Source: Nitromaritima sp964584125
GTDB lineage: Bacteria > Nitrospinota > Nitrospinia > Nitrospinales > VA-1
Assembly (NCBI GenBank): GCA_964584125.1
Contig: CAZOYP010000004.1
Coordinates: 1-48,561 of the forward strand
Reading direction: 5' to 3'
Length of the DNA stretch: 48,561 nt
The notes beneath the pieces were generated by a model. It was not told where the DNA came from. It did not search any database and was given only the letters and a program-made list of their open reading frames with translations. Numbering within the stretch: the first letter of the stretch is position 1; the number at the start of each line of letters is the position of its first letter. Of the stretch, positions 35,098 through 44,010 are shown piece by piece. The position numbers and the translations under genes were made by a program.

Positions 35098-36090
35098 TCA
35101 GCGAGTTACGTATTTGTTTTCTTTAAACCAGTTAACCGATTGTCTCAGCGCTTTTTCGACAGGGTTCTGCTCCAGTCCAAGTTTCTGGACGGCCTTAGAC
35201 GAATCAAAATACATAAAATATTTAGCCATTTTTACTCCGGCTAATGGTACCGCAGGCGGTTTACCCGTCAGGTGATTTGATACCATTTCACAGACCCAAC
35301 CGGCGCTCAGTGCTACCCAAAAGGGCATTTTTATGCGCGGTGCCTTGATCCCTGTAATCTTTTCTAGTGTGGTTAGGATGTCAAATAGAGACATGTTTTG
35401 GTTTCCGAGGATATACCTCTCTCCCGGAATTCCTTTTTGCTCCGCAAGAATATGACCTCTAGCGCAATCTTTAACATCGATGAGGTTAAGACCGGTATCT
35501 AGATAGGCAGGCATCTTGTGATTTAGAAAATCTAGTATGATTTTCCCTGTGGGTGTTGGTTTGATGTCTCTTGGTCCAACCGGAGTGCTAGGGTTGACAA
35601 TGACTACGGGCAGGCCACTACGTGCAAACTGCAGAGCTATTTGTTCTGCTTGATATTTTGATTTTTTGTAATGGTTGGATAGAGTACTTTTGCTGAAAAA
35701 AGTGTTTTCGTTTGCGGGGGTAGTATTTTTGTTGAGTCCGATACACCCAACGGTACTTGTGTAAACTATTTTTTCAAGGCCCTCCTTCTGCGATGCCTCA
35801 AGGATATTGCGAGTACCCGTCAGGTTTATATCATAAATAAGTTCTTGGTCTTGATCCCACAAGCTGTAATAAGCAGCCGTGTGATACAAAATATTGCAGC
35901 CATTTAAGGCAGACTGAAGCGATTTGGAATCCCTCAGATCACCGTAAGCGATCTCTACATCCAATCCATCAATATTTGCCGTGTCAGCCTCCTTTCGCAC
36001 TAAGAGTTTTACTTCACGGCCATCGTCAAGAAGCTCACGAAGAATAGCGGAGCCGAGGAATCCAGTGGAACCCGTGAGCAGAGTTTTCAT
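35098..36090 (-). CDS. hpnA: Hopanoid-associated sugar epimerase HpnA-like protein
   Basis: This 330-residue extended SDR protein matches HpnA well: 'LLTGSTGFLGSAILRELL' (Rossmann), 'CNILYHTAAYYSLW', 'YTSTVGCIGL' with the catalytic Ser/Thr, 'NHYKKSKYQAEQ' (YxxxK), and 'VVIVNPSTPVGPRDIKPTPTGKII', which is the most characteristic HpnA stretch. HpnA is found with hopanoid genes and with terpenoid clusters; its reaction is not proven. Its partner here is the CruF-like gene eight bases downstream, which suggests a terpenoid context (carotenoid or hopanoid). No squalene-hopene cyclase is visible in the window. No Shine-Dalgarno before the ATG. Confidence 0.8.
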   Translation of the reverse strand: MKTLLTGSTGFLGSAILRELLDDGREVKLLVRKEADTANIDGLDVEIAYGDLRDSKSLQSALNGCNILYHTAAYYSLWDQDQELIYDINLTGTRNILEASQKEGLEKIVYTSTVGCIGLNKNTTPANENTFFSKSTLSNHYKKSKYQAEQIALQFARSGLPVVIVNPSTPVGPRDIKPTPTGKIILDFLNHKMPAYLDTGLNLIDVKDCARGHILAEQKGIPGERYILGNQNMSLFDILTTLEKITGIKAPRIKMPFWVALSAGWVCEMVSNHLTGKPPAVPLAGVKMAKYFMYFDSSKAVQKLGLEQNPVEKALRQSVNWFKENKYVTR

Positions 36091-36221
36091 TGTTAAAAAA
36101 GGGAAGGACGGTTGATAAAAAGAGCTGAGACAAAAATATTGCCTTAATTAACGATACACACTAGATAAAAATATAGTTTGTCAGGCACCCTAACAACAGA
36201 TCATGGTAACTGTGGTTATAG

Positions 36222-37283
36222 TTAAATAAAGATTTTTATTGCTGATTTTTTTCTTAAACCAGATAGATAGCTTTTAAGTTTTTTTTCTGTTTCAAGTTTT
36301 AGTAGATGGTTTAATATTTCTGGTTTAACCTCGTCGAATGGGACCACTTGATTTTCCTTTTTTTTTGTCAGTTGAATGATATGAAACCCAAGAGAGCTTT
36401 CAATGATACTGCTAGTTTCACCTTCATTTAGCTTTACCATTACACGAGAAACTTCAGGAAGGATTTGATTCTTCATTATAAATCCGAGATCACCCCCTTT
36501 TTCTGAAGTATTTGAATCTTCTGAAAATTCTTTTGCGACAATTGTAAAAGACTTTCCGCTCTTTAAGGCTAATGCAGCCAGGTCAATTTTTTTGCGAGCC
36601 TCTTTTTTAACCCAGTCGATGATCTCTTTGGCCTTCGCCTGATCCTCTGCGGATTCGATTTCACCATCATTAGGTTCGGGAGTAGAAATATAGATATGTT
36701 TAATTTTAAAAGTTTCCGGCTTAAGGAAGGTTTCTTTATTTAAATCATAAAAAGATTTCACCTCGCTATCGTCGACGTTAATTCCTGGAGCGATATTGGC
36801 GCGAACAAACTCTTCTTGCACTAGAGTTTTTTGTATATTGTTTTTAAGAACTTCGAAGGTTAGGCGCTGAGCGGCAAGCGCGGCAAGGAAAAGTTTTTTA
36901 TCCGGAAACTGGGATTGGATGTGATTAAGTTCGCGGTCGATGGTAGCCGAATCGATATTGATATTTTGTTTGAGCCCCTGTTGATAAATCAACTCGTCGT
37001 CAATGGCCTTCATCAATAGGCTCCGTGCAATTTTTGCTTTATCTTCGGTCTCAATATTCCCTCCCTGCCGGCTTATTAGCAGCTGGTAAGCAATCATCTC
37101 CCTTTTGAGCAAATCTGAAGTCAATTCAGCTCCGTTTACCTTGGCTACGACTTTTGGGACGAGTTTTCCGTTGATCGTAAACTCTGTAGCACTCTCAGCA
37201 TGGAATGCCAATACAGACAGGCTTATTAACAAGCAAACAGGCGCATATAGTAAACAACGATTGACAAGTGAGGCCATGTTCAT
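36222..37283 (-). CDS. Exported SurA-like peptidyl-prolyl isomerase (SurA_N + PpiC)
   Basis: The 353-residue protein has a signal peptide at residues about 1-32 ('CLLISLSVLAFHAESA'), a helical SurA_N-like region (about 45-175, beginning 'VVAKVNGAELTSDLLKREMIAYQLL'), then one parvulin domain ('KIKHIYISTPEPNDGE', 'FSEDSNTSEKGGDLGFIM', 'SSLGFHIIQLTKK'). This is the layout of periplasmic folding chaperones for outer membrane proteins; its neighbour on the same strand is a porin. It starts at ATG 37283 (or 37277). A promoter is visible upstream at 37373-37401 (minus strand). Confidence 0.85.
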   Translation of the reverse strand: MNMASLVNRCLLYAPVCLLISLSVLAFHAESATEFTINGKLVPKVVAKVNGAELTSDLLKREMIAYQLLISRQGGNIETEDKAKIARSLLMKAIDDELIYQQGLKQNINIDSATIDRELNHIQSQFPDKKLFLAALAAQRLTFEVLKNNIQKTLVQEEFVRANIAPGINVDDSEVKSFYDLNKETFLKPETFKIKHIYISTPEPNDGEIESAEDQAKAKEIIDWVKKEARKKIDLAALALKSGKSFTIVAKEFSEDSNTSEKGGDLGFIMKNQILPEVSRVMVKLNEGETSSIIESSLGFHIIQLTKKKENQVVPFDEVKPEILNHLLKLETEKKLKSYLSGLRKKSAIKIFI

Positions 37284-37629
37284 GGTGGGTCCCTTTGTAG
37301 AAGTAATAACCTTTAATTAATTTTGAGAGAACAAATTGGTTGATTAATATTTATGACTAAATTGAATGAGACATGTTAGACCGCATGGTTCATTAGGTCA
37401 AGAGGCGGATTTTTATGGAGAAGGTGAAAGACAGTTCCACTCGAGGCACAAACTTTCAGGTTTTTTTTGTGGTGTTGCCTTGTAGGGAACTAAGGATCGA
37501 TCAGAGAGTTTTTATTGGGTTTCCAGTGGTATAAGGAGTCAAAGGCCACAAATTAGATCGATTTTTAAGGGGAGTTCGTTTTTACCGTGCGGGTGAATGA
37601 TATGAATGTAAGCGGACTGGAAGGAGAGC
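37284..37629. other. Intergenic region between porin terminator and SurA-like gene
   Basis: This gap of about 350 bases contains the promoter of the SurA-like gene (37373-37401) and nothing else recognisable. The stretch from 37402 to 37629 has no open frame above 60 codons, no repeat and no RNA gene that I can see. Confidence 0.5.
37373..37401 (-). promoter_or_regulatory. Promoter for the SurA-like gene
   Basis: On the minus strand, TTGACC (complement of 37396-37401), 17-base spacer, TAACAT (complement of 37373-37378). The -35 matches five of six, the -10 four of six. Leader to the ATG would be about 85 bases. Confidence 0.4.
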
Positions 37630-37667
37630 AAAAAAACCCCCCGATCAGGTTCATCCTGATCGGGGGG
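37630..37667 (-). terminator. Strong intrinsic terminator of the porin gene
   Basis: A perfect 13-bp stem (37637-37649 with 37655-37667), arms CCCCCCGATCAGG and CCTGATCGGGGGG, loop of five, followed on the minus strand by a run of seven T (37630-37636 complement). It lies 27 bases past the porin stop codon. One of the clearest signals in the window. Confidence 0.95.
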
Positions 37668-37693
37668 AATTTGAAAGAGACTTTTAGACTAAT

Positions 37694-39097
37694 TTAGAAC
37701 TTTGTATCAACCATTACGTACATCCAGTCTTGACCATCATTTTGATTTCTCACAGAATCAGCAGCAGCACCACTCGCATTCAAATAAGAGTGAGTCAGTG
37801 TTGTAAAGTAGTGAGAATATCCAGCTACGAATTTGGTGTTGGAATCGTACTTATGAACTAAGGTCACATCGATTTCCTGTCCCAAATCATTACTCAATTC
37901 ACCCGCACCATTGACTGTGGCCGCAAACGCACCGGCAGGGTTAGCACGAATAGTATCTGAATCGTTATCTGTCAGATCAGTTTGCGTCCAGAACTGGTGG
38001 AAGTCGATTTTCAACGTATTACTTGCAGAAACCTTAAACTTGGTCTTGAGAGCTAAATCCTGAAGACCCATACGCTGTGTCCCATCACCAACATCACTTG
38101 TGAAATTATCAATTAGTCCGTAAAACTTATGCCCAGTATCTTGTAATGTATGGAAGGCACCATAGTCGCTACCATCAATGTCGGAATCATCTGTTCCCGA
38201 CAAGCTGTCGTACCACACAGTGAAGGTTGGTGACATGCTAGCATTTTTGAAAGTTTTACCTACACGAATACCAAACATGTGAGCGTCTCTGTCGATATTA
38301 CCTGCATTACTATTGGTCGCATTAATGGTATAGGCATTAGCATGATCTGCGCTGGCTGCATCAACACCACCGTCACCAAACTGATGGTAGTACTCAATAC
38401 GGTAGTCTAAACCACCAAGCTTACCTTTTTGCCTTGCACCGACAGTGTAAAAGACGTTCTCATCAGAACCGTCAGTAGCAGCGGAATTGAAATCAGCTAC
38501 TACAAACATACCTGTAAGATCACCACCCAAGATACCTTGTGTATTAGCTCGTATAATATGGTAGTGATCGTTTGCATCGTCAGAATTGTTAATGGAACCT
38601 GCTTCAGATTCAGCAATGTAGATATAGTTCAATGTGTGGTTTCCAGCAGAATGATCCAGTCGGACTGCCTGATTCGTCTGTGCACCTGTGGTCCACCCAG
38701 TGTGACCGAAGAGACGGTGTCCATCAAGAACGACTTCCTGCCGACCGATCTTGGCATCAACCGCTTGCCCGAAGAAATTTTTCAACTTAACGTAACCTTG
38801 GTGTACACCAACAGAAGTGTCAGCATCACTACCTGCGCTTCCAGCATTAGTATTACCCCAATTTTGTACTGATTGCAGCTGTATAAACACTTCTGTGTTA
38901 GCGTTTACGTTCGCTTTAGCATTCAAGCGCGTTCTTGTAGCGAAGAAATTTCTACTATTTGAGGCATCGTCCGCATTATTTTGGGACTCCCATCTGGGTC
39001 TGAACTGACCACTGAAGCTAACATCAGCTGCCCATGCAACTTCGCTGGCAAGCATGAGTACAGCAACCGCAATTGCTAAAAAGTAATTCTTTTTCAT
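37694..39097 (-). CDS. Outer membrane beta-barrel porin (alginate-export-like)
   Basis: The 467-residue product has a signal peptide (MKKNYFLAIAVAVLMLASEVAWA, cleaved before ADVS) and a mature part of alternating beta strands with Asp/Asn/Gly-rich turns, e.g. 'DVSFSGQFRPRWESQNN', 'GHTGWTTGAQTNQAVRLDH' and a final strand 'WMYVMVDTKF' ending in Phe, as needed for BamA recognition. The distribution of strands resembles the Alginate_exp/porin group. I start at the ATG at 39097, where AGGAG stands before it and the signal peptide begins; an in-frame ATG-like start further upstream at 39202 adds 35 unlikely residues. Its A/T-rich upstream region and strong terminator suggest an abundant protein. 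Confidence 0.85.
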   Translation of the reverse strand: MKKNYFLAIAVAVLMLASEVAWAADVSFSGQFRPRWESQNNADDASNSRNFFATRTRLNAKANVNANTEVFIQLQSVQNWGNTNAGSAGSDADTSVGVHQGYVKLKNFFGQAVDAKIGRQEVVLDGHRLFGHTGWTTGAQTNQAVRLDHSAGNHTLNYIYIAESEAGSINNSDDANDHYHIIRANTQGILGGDLTGMFVVADFNSAATDGSDENVFYTVGARQKGKLGGLDYRIEYYHQFGDGGVDAASADHANAYTINATNSNAGNIDRDAHMFGIRVGKTFKNASMSPTFTVWYDSLSGTDDSDIDGSDYGAFHTLQDTGHKFYGLIDNFTSDVGDGTQRMGLQDLALKTKFKVSASNTLKIDFHQFWTQTDLTDNDSDTIRANPAGAFAATVNGAGELSNDLGQEIDVTLVHKYDSNTKFVAGYSHYFTTLTHSYLNASGAAADSVRNQNDGQDWMYVMVDTKF

Positions 39098-39238
39098 TTT
39101 TGTCTCCTCATCATGGTTCTTCTTAATGTTAATCAAACCCATAAAACGGTATAAACTGGGACTGGTTCCTATACATATTTGGGGTAACTTTATCGTAAGC
39201 AAGGTGTTAAAGCAACTTTTTTTTTTAATTTTTTTTAA

Positions 39239-39251
39239 TGTTGTGACAACA
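39239..39251. promoter_or_regulatory. 13-bp inverted repeat TGTTGT-G-ACAACA upstream of the porin
   Basis: A perfect 6-bp inverted repeat around one central base, between the terminator of the FG-GAP gene and the porin. It is followed (minus strand) by long A-tracts (39219-39236 region). It may be an operator or an UP-element-linked site. No -35/-10 pair could be placed with confidence. Confidence 0.35.
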
Positions 39252-39269
39252 ATTTATGGGAATTTCTAT

Positions 39270-39297
39270 AAAAAACCTATTTTTGCCAAAAATAGGT
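39270..39297 (-). terminator. Intrinsic terminator overlapping the stop of the FG-GAP gene
   Basis: ACCTATTTTT and AAAAATAGGT form a perfect 10-bp stem (39275-39284 with 39288-39297) with a 3-base loop, followed on the minus strand by six T (39270-39275 complement). The left arm lies inside the last codons and stop of the gene. Confidence 0.85.
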
Positions 39298-41112
39298 ATA
39301 AATTGTACTCAGGGTTTTTCCACCCAGGCCCGATTTCGGCTCTACGGTGGCCATATGCAAGCTTTTTGGATCATCTCCCTGTGCTTTTACTAAGCCGTAG
39401 GCGGCGATATACCCCTTTTGCTTCTTTATTTCGGATGATTTTTCGAGCCCTTCTGGTGTCAACTTGAGGAAGGTTATGCTGCCGTGGGTATCTGCCATCA
39501 AGCCGGGGATAAGCGCTCCGCCTGCAGAGGTGTTCTTTGGTAACAGGAGGTAACGGTTGTTTCCTTGCCGGATCAACTGCAGCCTGCCCTTGTAGGGGAC
39601 CGGCTCGCCTTCCTGTACAATCCCTCCGCCCTCTTCCCTCACCCCCAGATCGAACGTACGTGGGTCACGACCATAGTGCTCCTCGGATTGAACTAGCGCA
39701 CGACCGCTGGAGGAATAGACCCTCAGTTTGTAGTTTTTATCCAGCATTAGGATCTCGCGTTTCTTATCCCCGTCGATATCCGCCGATGTAAGCCCGTAAA
39801 GGATGAACTTCGTTCCATAGACCTCAGGCAGTTTTAATTTGGAGCGAGCTGCATAACGTCCCTTTCTGTAGATCATCCTGCTGATAGGGCCGTGGAACGG
39901 GTCATTAGTTCCAGGCCCCTGGGCCAGGAGGGTGGGTCTAGTTCCAAACGGGTGGATGATACGGAAATACAGGTTGACATCATCCCAGGTTTTTTTAAGG
40001 CGTTTTTTGCCTGAACCCGTTTCCAAAACAAATGAGCTTAAGCTATTGTCATACCGGCCGGTCACAAAAATCTCATCGCGTCCGTTTCGATTGATGTCCC
40101 CGACGTCCACTCCCAGGAATTTATGGTTCTTATTTTCCGCCCTGAACCTTGCGATCTGTTTTAGCCTTTTTTTTCTATAGTCGTATACGATCACACGGTT
40201 AGGCGCTATAATCACAAGTTCTTCCCGCCCATCTCCGTTTATATCGCCAACATCTAAGTCAACAACTTTGAACGGGAATTCTTGTTTCCTAACGTATTTA
40301 ACCAGCCCCTGTTCGGGGTCTGAAAAACTCCGCTGAACCTGATTTTCTCTGGTAAAATCGCGTTTTGCTTGATGATTTGGCAGTTGCTCAAACATAATTC
40401 TAGCTTTTTTTTCAAGTCGACCTGTTCCTAAGGAGTAGAGCTTGTAGCTTAAGACAAGTTTTTTCTTGACCGAGTCGATACTTGAAACCAGCAGGTAGTC
40501 TGCTTTTACCTGATCGCTTAGTTTATTGAGATGCTTTGGAGTGAGGAGGCCCTGGACATTCAGGTTATTCTCCAGCAGCCACAGGTCCAACTCGAAGGTT
40601 GGGACCTTAAACCGAGGATTGCTAGCAAGTTTTTCTTCAAGCTTGATACGGAGTAGGTTATTGTTGATTTTTTTTTTAGCTTTAACTTTTGGTGTTGCTA
40701 TCAGGAATGTTAGTTTGTTGAAGGGGCTTCTAACACCATCGCTCGCACGCACCAGAGTGGTGGGATTTGTAGGTTTTGCTATTGAAAAATTTTTCCTAAC
40801 CTCTACAACTTCAACTTCACCTATATCAGTTTCTTTTCGCCCAATTTTTTTCTTGCTAGTTGGGTGTATGATCTCTCTACCAAATCGGATGAGTTTTAAT
40901 TTGTCACCTTGCTTGATCGGTTGACCTTGTTTAAGATCCAGGGTTAGGATTTGCTGATCAACAGAAACCACGACACCTTCCAAGGGAGGGAACATGGAGT
41001 CGATTTGGCTGACAATGCGATCGAGACTTTCGACGGATGCAGCTAGAATGGGAGCAGTCCCCACTGGCCAAAGCATACATGCGAGTACTAATGAAAGGCT
41101 AAGCTTCTTCAT
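39277..41112 (-). CDS. Exported FG-GAP/VCBS-repeat protein
   Basis: About 611 residues. A signal peptide (residues about 1-25 from the ATG at 41112: 'KKLSLSLVLACMLWPVG') is followed by a region of unknown type ('GVVVSVDQQILTLDLKQGQ', 'KADYLLVSSIDSVKKKLVLSYKLYS'), then integrin-like FG-GAP repeats with calcium-binding D-x-[DN]-x-D-G loops: 'VGDINGDGREELVI', 'VGDINRNGRDEIFV', 'SADIDGDKKREILM'. Such proteins form beta-propellers in the periplasm or outer surface. The lower half of the gene is GC-richer (about 55-63% in 39541-39660) than most of the window. It is likely cotranscribed with moeA (33 bases gap) and ends in its own terminator. Function unknown; an in-frame ATG four codons upstream is possible. 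Confidence 0.75.
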   Translation of the reverse strand: MKKLSLSLVLACMLWPVGTAPILAASVESLDRIVSQIDSMFPPLEGVVVSVDQQILTLDLKQGQPIKQGDKLKLIRFGREIIHPTSKKKIGRKETDIGEVEVVEVRKNFSIAKPTNPTTLVRASDGVRSPFNKLTFLIATPKVKAKKKINNNLLRIKLEEKLASNPRFKVPTFELDLWLLENNLNVQGLLTPKHLNKLSDQVKADYLLVSSIDSVKKKLVLSYKLYSLGTGRLEKKARIMFEQLPNHQAKRDFTRENQVQRSFSDPEQGLVKYVRKQEFPFKVVDLDVGDINGDGREELVIIAPNRVIVYDYRKKRLKQIARFRAENKNHKFLGVDVGDINRNGRDEIFVTGRYDNSLSSFVLETGSGKKRLKKTWDDVNLYFRIIHPFGTRPTLLAQGPGTNDPFHGPISRMIYRKGRYAARSKLKLPEVYGTKFILYGLTSADIDGDKKREILMLDKNYKLRVYSSSGRALVQSEEHYGRDPRTFDLGVREEGGGIVQEGEPVPYKGRLQLIRQGNNRYLLLPKNTSAGGALIPGLMADTHGSITFLKLTPEGLEKSSEIKKQKGYIAAYGLVKAQGDDPKSLHMATVEPKSGLGGKTLSTIYTYFWQK

Positions 41113-41144
41113 AATTATCACCATTCTACAGAGAAATTTATTTT

Positions 41145-42356
41145 TTATTCGAGTAATTGAACGGTAACCTCGGTTCCTTCAACCATTTCGGTCAGCTCCA
41201 AGGGAAAGATAAGGAGCCCGTTTGCATTAACGGTGGATTTGAGGATTCCGGAACCCTGTGCTTGGGTTGGATTGACCGTGCACTCTCCATTTTCCCATTT
41301 TACGTAGGCGCTTAAAAAATGCTGTCGACCGGCCTTCTTATGAACAGTGCGAGTGAGTTTGGCCTGAACCGATCTGTGGATTAACTGGCCAGCTCCCATC
41401 ATTTTTCGAATAGAGGGTCGGACAAACTGCTCGAAGGATACGAAAGAAGATACAGGGTTACCCGGCAAACCAAATATGGGGACATCATCAATTCTGCCAA
41501 AGGCTAGCGGTTTGCCTGGCTTCATGGCTACCTTCCAAAAGAGCATCTCCTGTCCCATTTTCTTAAGACTAGACTTGACCAGATCGTAGTCTCCGACGGA
41601 AACACCCCCCGATGAAACCACCATATCGCATTGTAGCGCCGAGTTGAATTTTTCCATCAAGTCTTCTTCATTATCACGCGCAATACCTAGATAGGAGGGG
41701 GTGCCTCCTGCAGATTTAATCTGTGCTGCTAACATGTATCCGTTGCTGTTATAGATGCAGGGCCCACTCAAAGTTTCATCTAGGTCCATGATTTCGTCGC
41801 CAGTAGAAAGTATAGCTACATTAGGGCGTCGCCCCACTAAAATCGAGGAACGACCCACTACAGCCATCATTCCTATATGTGCTGGGAGAAGTTTGACTCC
41901 CTTTTTAATGACGGTTTCGCCTTCGCGAACATCTTCACCAGCGTCACGAATGTTTTCTCGGGTTTCTGCCTTGTCTTTGACTTGGACACTATTGCCATTG
42001 CGCTCGGTATCTTCCTGCATGATCACCGCGTCGGCCCCCTCGGGAATAGGGGCGCCCGTCATAATGCGTACCGCCTGACCATTTTCAACGACCATTTCAG
42101 GACTATAGCCAGCTGCCAGGTCCTCAATGATCTCTAGTTGGACTGGATTTTCCGGTGTTGCCGATTGAATATCTTTCGCGATGAGTGCGTAGCCGTCCAT
42201 GGCCGAGTTGTCCATTGGCGGATTGTTGCGTCGAGCCACGATATCCTCTGATAAGATGCGGCCAAGGGCCTCGTTAATCGATACTTTCTCGGTTCCTTGA
42301 GTCTGTATTTTCTCAAGAATAATTTTTCTTGCTTCGTCTACCTTGATTGAACTCAT
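41145..42356 (-). CDS. moeA: Molybdopterin molybdotransferase MoeA
   Basis: MoeA inserts molybdenum into adenylylated molybdopterin, the last step of Mo-cofactor synthesis. The 403-residue length is normal. Seen: 'ARRNNPPMDNSAMDGYAL' (around residue 40-57), 'RIMTGAPIPEGADAVIMQED' and 'ILSTGDEIMDLDE', 'CDMVVSSGGVSVGDYDLVK', 'FGLPGNPVSSFVSFEQFVRP'; all standard MoeA blocks. Its ATG overlaps the mobBA stop by four bases, so the two are translated together. A Mo-enzyme such as nitrate or nitrite oxidoreductase is expected elsewhere in the genome. Confidence 0.95.
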   Translation of the reverse strand: MSSIKVDEARKIILEKIQTQGTEKVSINEALGRILSEDIVARRNNPPMDNSAMDGYALIAKDIQSATPENPVQLEIIEDLAAGYSPEMVVENGQAVRIMTGAPIPEGADAVIMQEDTERNGNSVQVKDKAETRENIRDAGEDVREGETVIKKGVKLLPAHIGMMAVVGRSSILVGRRPNVAILSTGDEIMDLDETLSGPCIYNSNGYMLAAQIKSAGGTPSYLGIARDNEEDLMEKFNSALQCDMVVSSGGVSVGDYDLVKSSLKKMGQEMLFWKVAMKPGKPLAFGRIDDVPIFGLPGNPVSSFVSFEQFVRPSIRKMMGAGQLIHRSVQAKLTRTVHKKAGRQHFLSAYVKWENGECTVNPTQAQGSGILKSTVNANGLLIFPLELTEMVEGTEVTVQLLE

Positions 42357-43510
42357 GATGGTTCCCTTTTTTGATACAGGACTATTCTTTTGTGCCTCTT
42401 CTCATAATCTTCCGTTGTGTTGATGTTCATAAACTTTGACCGGTCCGCTTCGTCGATCTTTAATTTTTTAAATGGGAGCGCCTCAATAGAAGCAGACCCA
42501 GCGATAATTCTGGACAAGGAAAGCTCTCGTCTTGACATAGCTTCAAAAAGAGGAACGATGAATTTTGGTTCGTAAATGGCGCACATAGGCTCATAACCGA
42601 AACGGCCTTTTTGAACATAGCAGGTACCATATCTTAATGGGTCTCGCTCTTGAAATATTGTCTCGAAATCATCTTCTTTTAAAAAGGGCATATCGCATGC
42701 GGTTATCATCCACGCCTTATTCGGAAATTGCCCCATTAAAGTAGCTAAACCACCTACCGGTCCCAATTGGATATGTTCATCGTTGATACGTTCGGTACCT
42801 TTGATTGTCGGTAATGAACTCATATCCAAGTCAGCCCGTGATGAAAGAAATACTTTTTTGCAAAATTTGTTCAAAAATTTGGTCGCTTTTTCTGTTCCCG
42901 AGACACCCTCATAGGTTAGCGAAAATTTTGGTTTTCCCATTCGCGTACTTTGACCTCCTACAAAAACAGCACCAAAAAGTTCGCTGGCACAGTTTCTAAA
43001 GTGCCCGTTGACGAAATCAAAAATTTTTTCGATCTCGTCCCGGTGGAATAGGGGGATACCTTGTTTAACAAATGATTCTAGGTGACCAGTTCCTTGGTGC
43101 ACGATTGCACAAATGCCATTGCTATCAGAAGGTATAGGCAGCTTACCTTCGGCATCAACAAATACAATTTTATTGAATGGAGACTGCTTGTATCCTTCGA
43201 TCAGGATGCAGTCGCAGCGCTCCAAAGCATGTGTGATTGTGAGTTGCTTGAAATCATTATCAGCTATAACTCCAAAGTGTGTTGGGTCATTGATTGCCAC
43301 AATCCCGGCACCAGCCTCCCGAACACGTGCAGTGTCTTTTCCTGTTTTGTCCATTTTAAACCGGTGCGAGTCGTGCTTATAATAACCAACGCGAATATCT
43401 TCGTCTCGGAAGCGTGCCGCCAACTTCTCGACCAGGGTGGTTTTGCCTACCCCGGAAAACCCGGCGAAACATAAAAATGGAGCTTTGAAGTTTTCCCAAT
43501 AACCGTCCAT
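42353..43510 (-). CDS. mobBA: MobB-MobA fusion protein
   Basis: This 385-residue protein joins the GTP-binding MobB adapter to the Mo-cofactor guanylyltransferase MobA. MobB half: P-loop 'FAGFSGVGKTTLVEKL' at residues 15-30 and 'YYKHDSHRF'. MobA half: 'GAVFVGGQSTRMGKPKF' near residues 180-196 (usual LAGGxSxRMG), 'LGPVGGLATLMGQFPN', 'WMITACDMPFL' with the acidic pair. MobA makes the MGD form of the cofactor from MPT and GTP, which is used by DMSO-reductase-family enzymes. The order here is MobB then MobA. First gene of the mobBA-moeA operon. Confidence 0.92.
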   Translation of the reverse strand: MDGYWENFKAPFLCFAGFSGVGKTTLVEKLAARFRDEDIRVGYYKHDSHRFKMDKTGKDTARVREAGAGIVAINDPTHFGVIADNDFKQLTITHALERCDCILIEGYKQSPFNKIVFVDAEGKLPIPSDSNGICAIVHQGTGHLESFVKQGIPLFHRDEIEKIFDFVNGHFRNCASELFGAVFVGGQSTRMGKPKFSLTYEGVSGTEKATKFLNKFCKKVFLSSRADLDMSSLPTIKGTERINDEHIQLGPVGGLATLMGQFPNKAWMITACDMPFLKEDDFETIFQERDPLRYGTCYVQKGRFGYEPMCAIYEPKFIVPLFEAMSRRELSLSRIIAGSASIEALPFKKLKIDEADRSKFMNINTTEDYEKRHKRIVLYQKREPS

Positions 43511-43543
43511 AGAAACTAAGTATCAAATCGACTAAAATCGGAG

Positions 43544-43565
43544 CTGGGACCAAATGCCTGGGACC
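43544..43565. repeat. 8-bp direct repeat CTGGGACC x2, upstream of mobBA
   Basis: CTGGGACC occurs at 43544-43551 and again at 43558-43565, 14 bases apart. Read on the minus strand (GGTCCCAG) these lie just downstream of a TATAAT (complement of 43574-43579) and 34-55 bases before the mobBA ATG. They may be a protein binding site or part of a leader RNA. Confidence 0.4.
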
Positions 43566-43957
43566 CCGAAAGTATTATATAAATGATTAAAAAATATAGT
43601 TTTAGCTATTATTTCCGATCGTTATGTCTCTGTCAACCGTTTATGTAGTCCGATCTTGAAAGGGGCGGCGGCTGTTTTCTTCCATAAAAATTAATAGGAT
43701 CAACTTTGAAGAATACTGACTTTAAGGATAATGGGGTACAGGAAGTGAGGGATGTTTCCCGTCTTAAAGATCCCGCAAGTTATTTTGATAGGCAACAAGT
43801 TTACTTTTAATTTATTCTCACTCTTGATGAGGTGACCTTTGATGTTTGTGCGGGGATCTAGATAACGCTCGCTTGTGCTCTTGGATTGTTTTAAAACCAG
43901 AAAATACTTAATTAGGGTGGTAGCTTTCTAAACGGTATTATTTTGAGTTTGTCTTGT

Positions 43958-43986
43958 TTGACAATCATTTTTCTATTATCTACAAT
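43958..43986 (+). promoter_or_regulatory. Strong sigma-70-type promoter for the exported cyclophilin
   Basis: TTGACA (43958-43963, perfect), 17-base spacer, TACAAT (43981-43986, five of six). The best promoter in the window by consensus. Start of transcription near 43993 gives a leader of about 113 bases to the ATG at 44106. Confidence 0.75.
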
Positions 43987-44010
43987 GAGCACTCTCACGC
44001 GCTATTCCAC

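Noticed and set aside
37694..39202. Porin starting at 39202
   Set aside because: The signal peptide and AGGAG ribosome binding site point to the ATG at 39097.
39537..39791. Plus-strand open frame inside the FG-GAP gene
   Set aside because: Antisense shadow produced by higher GC and codon bias; no ribosome binding site or homology.
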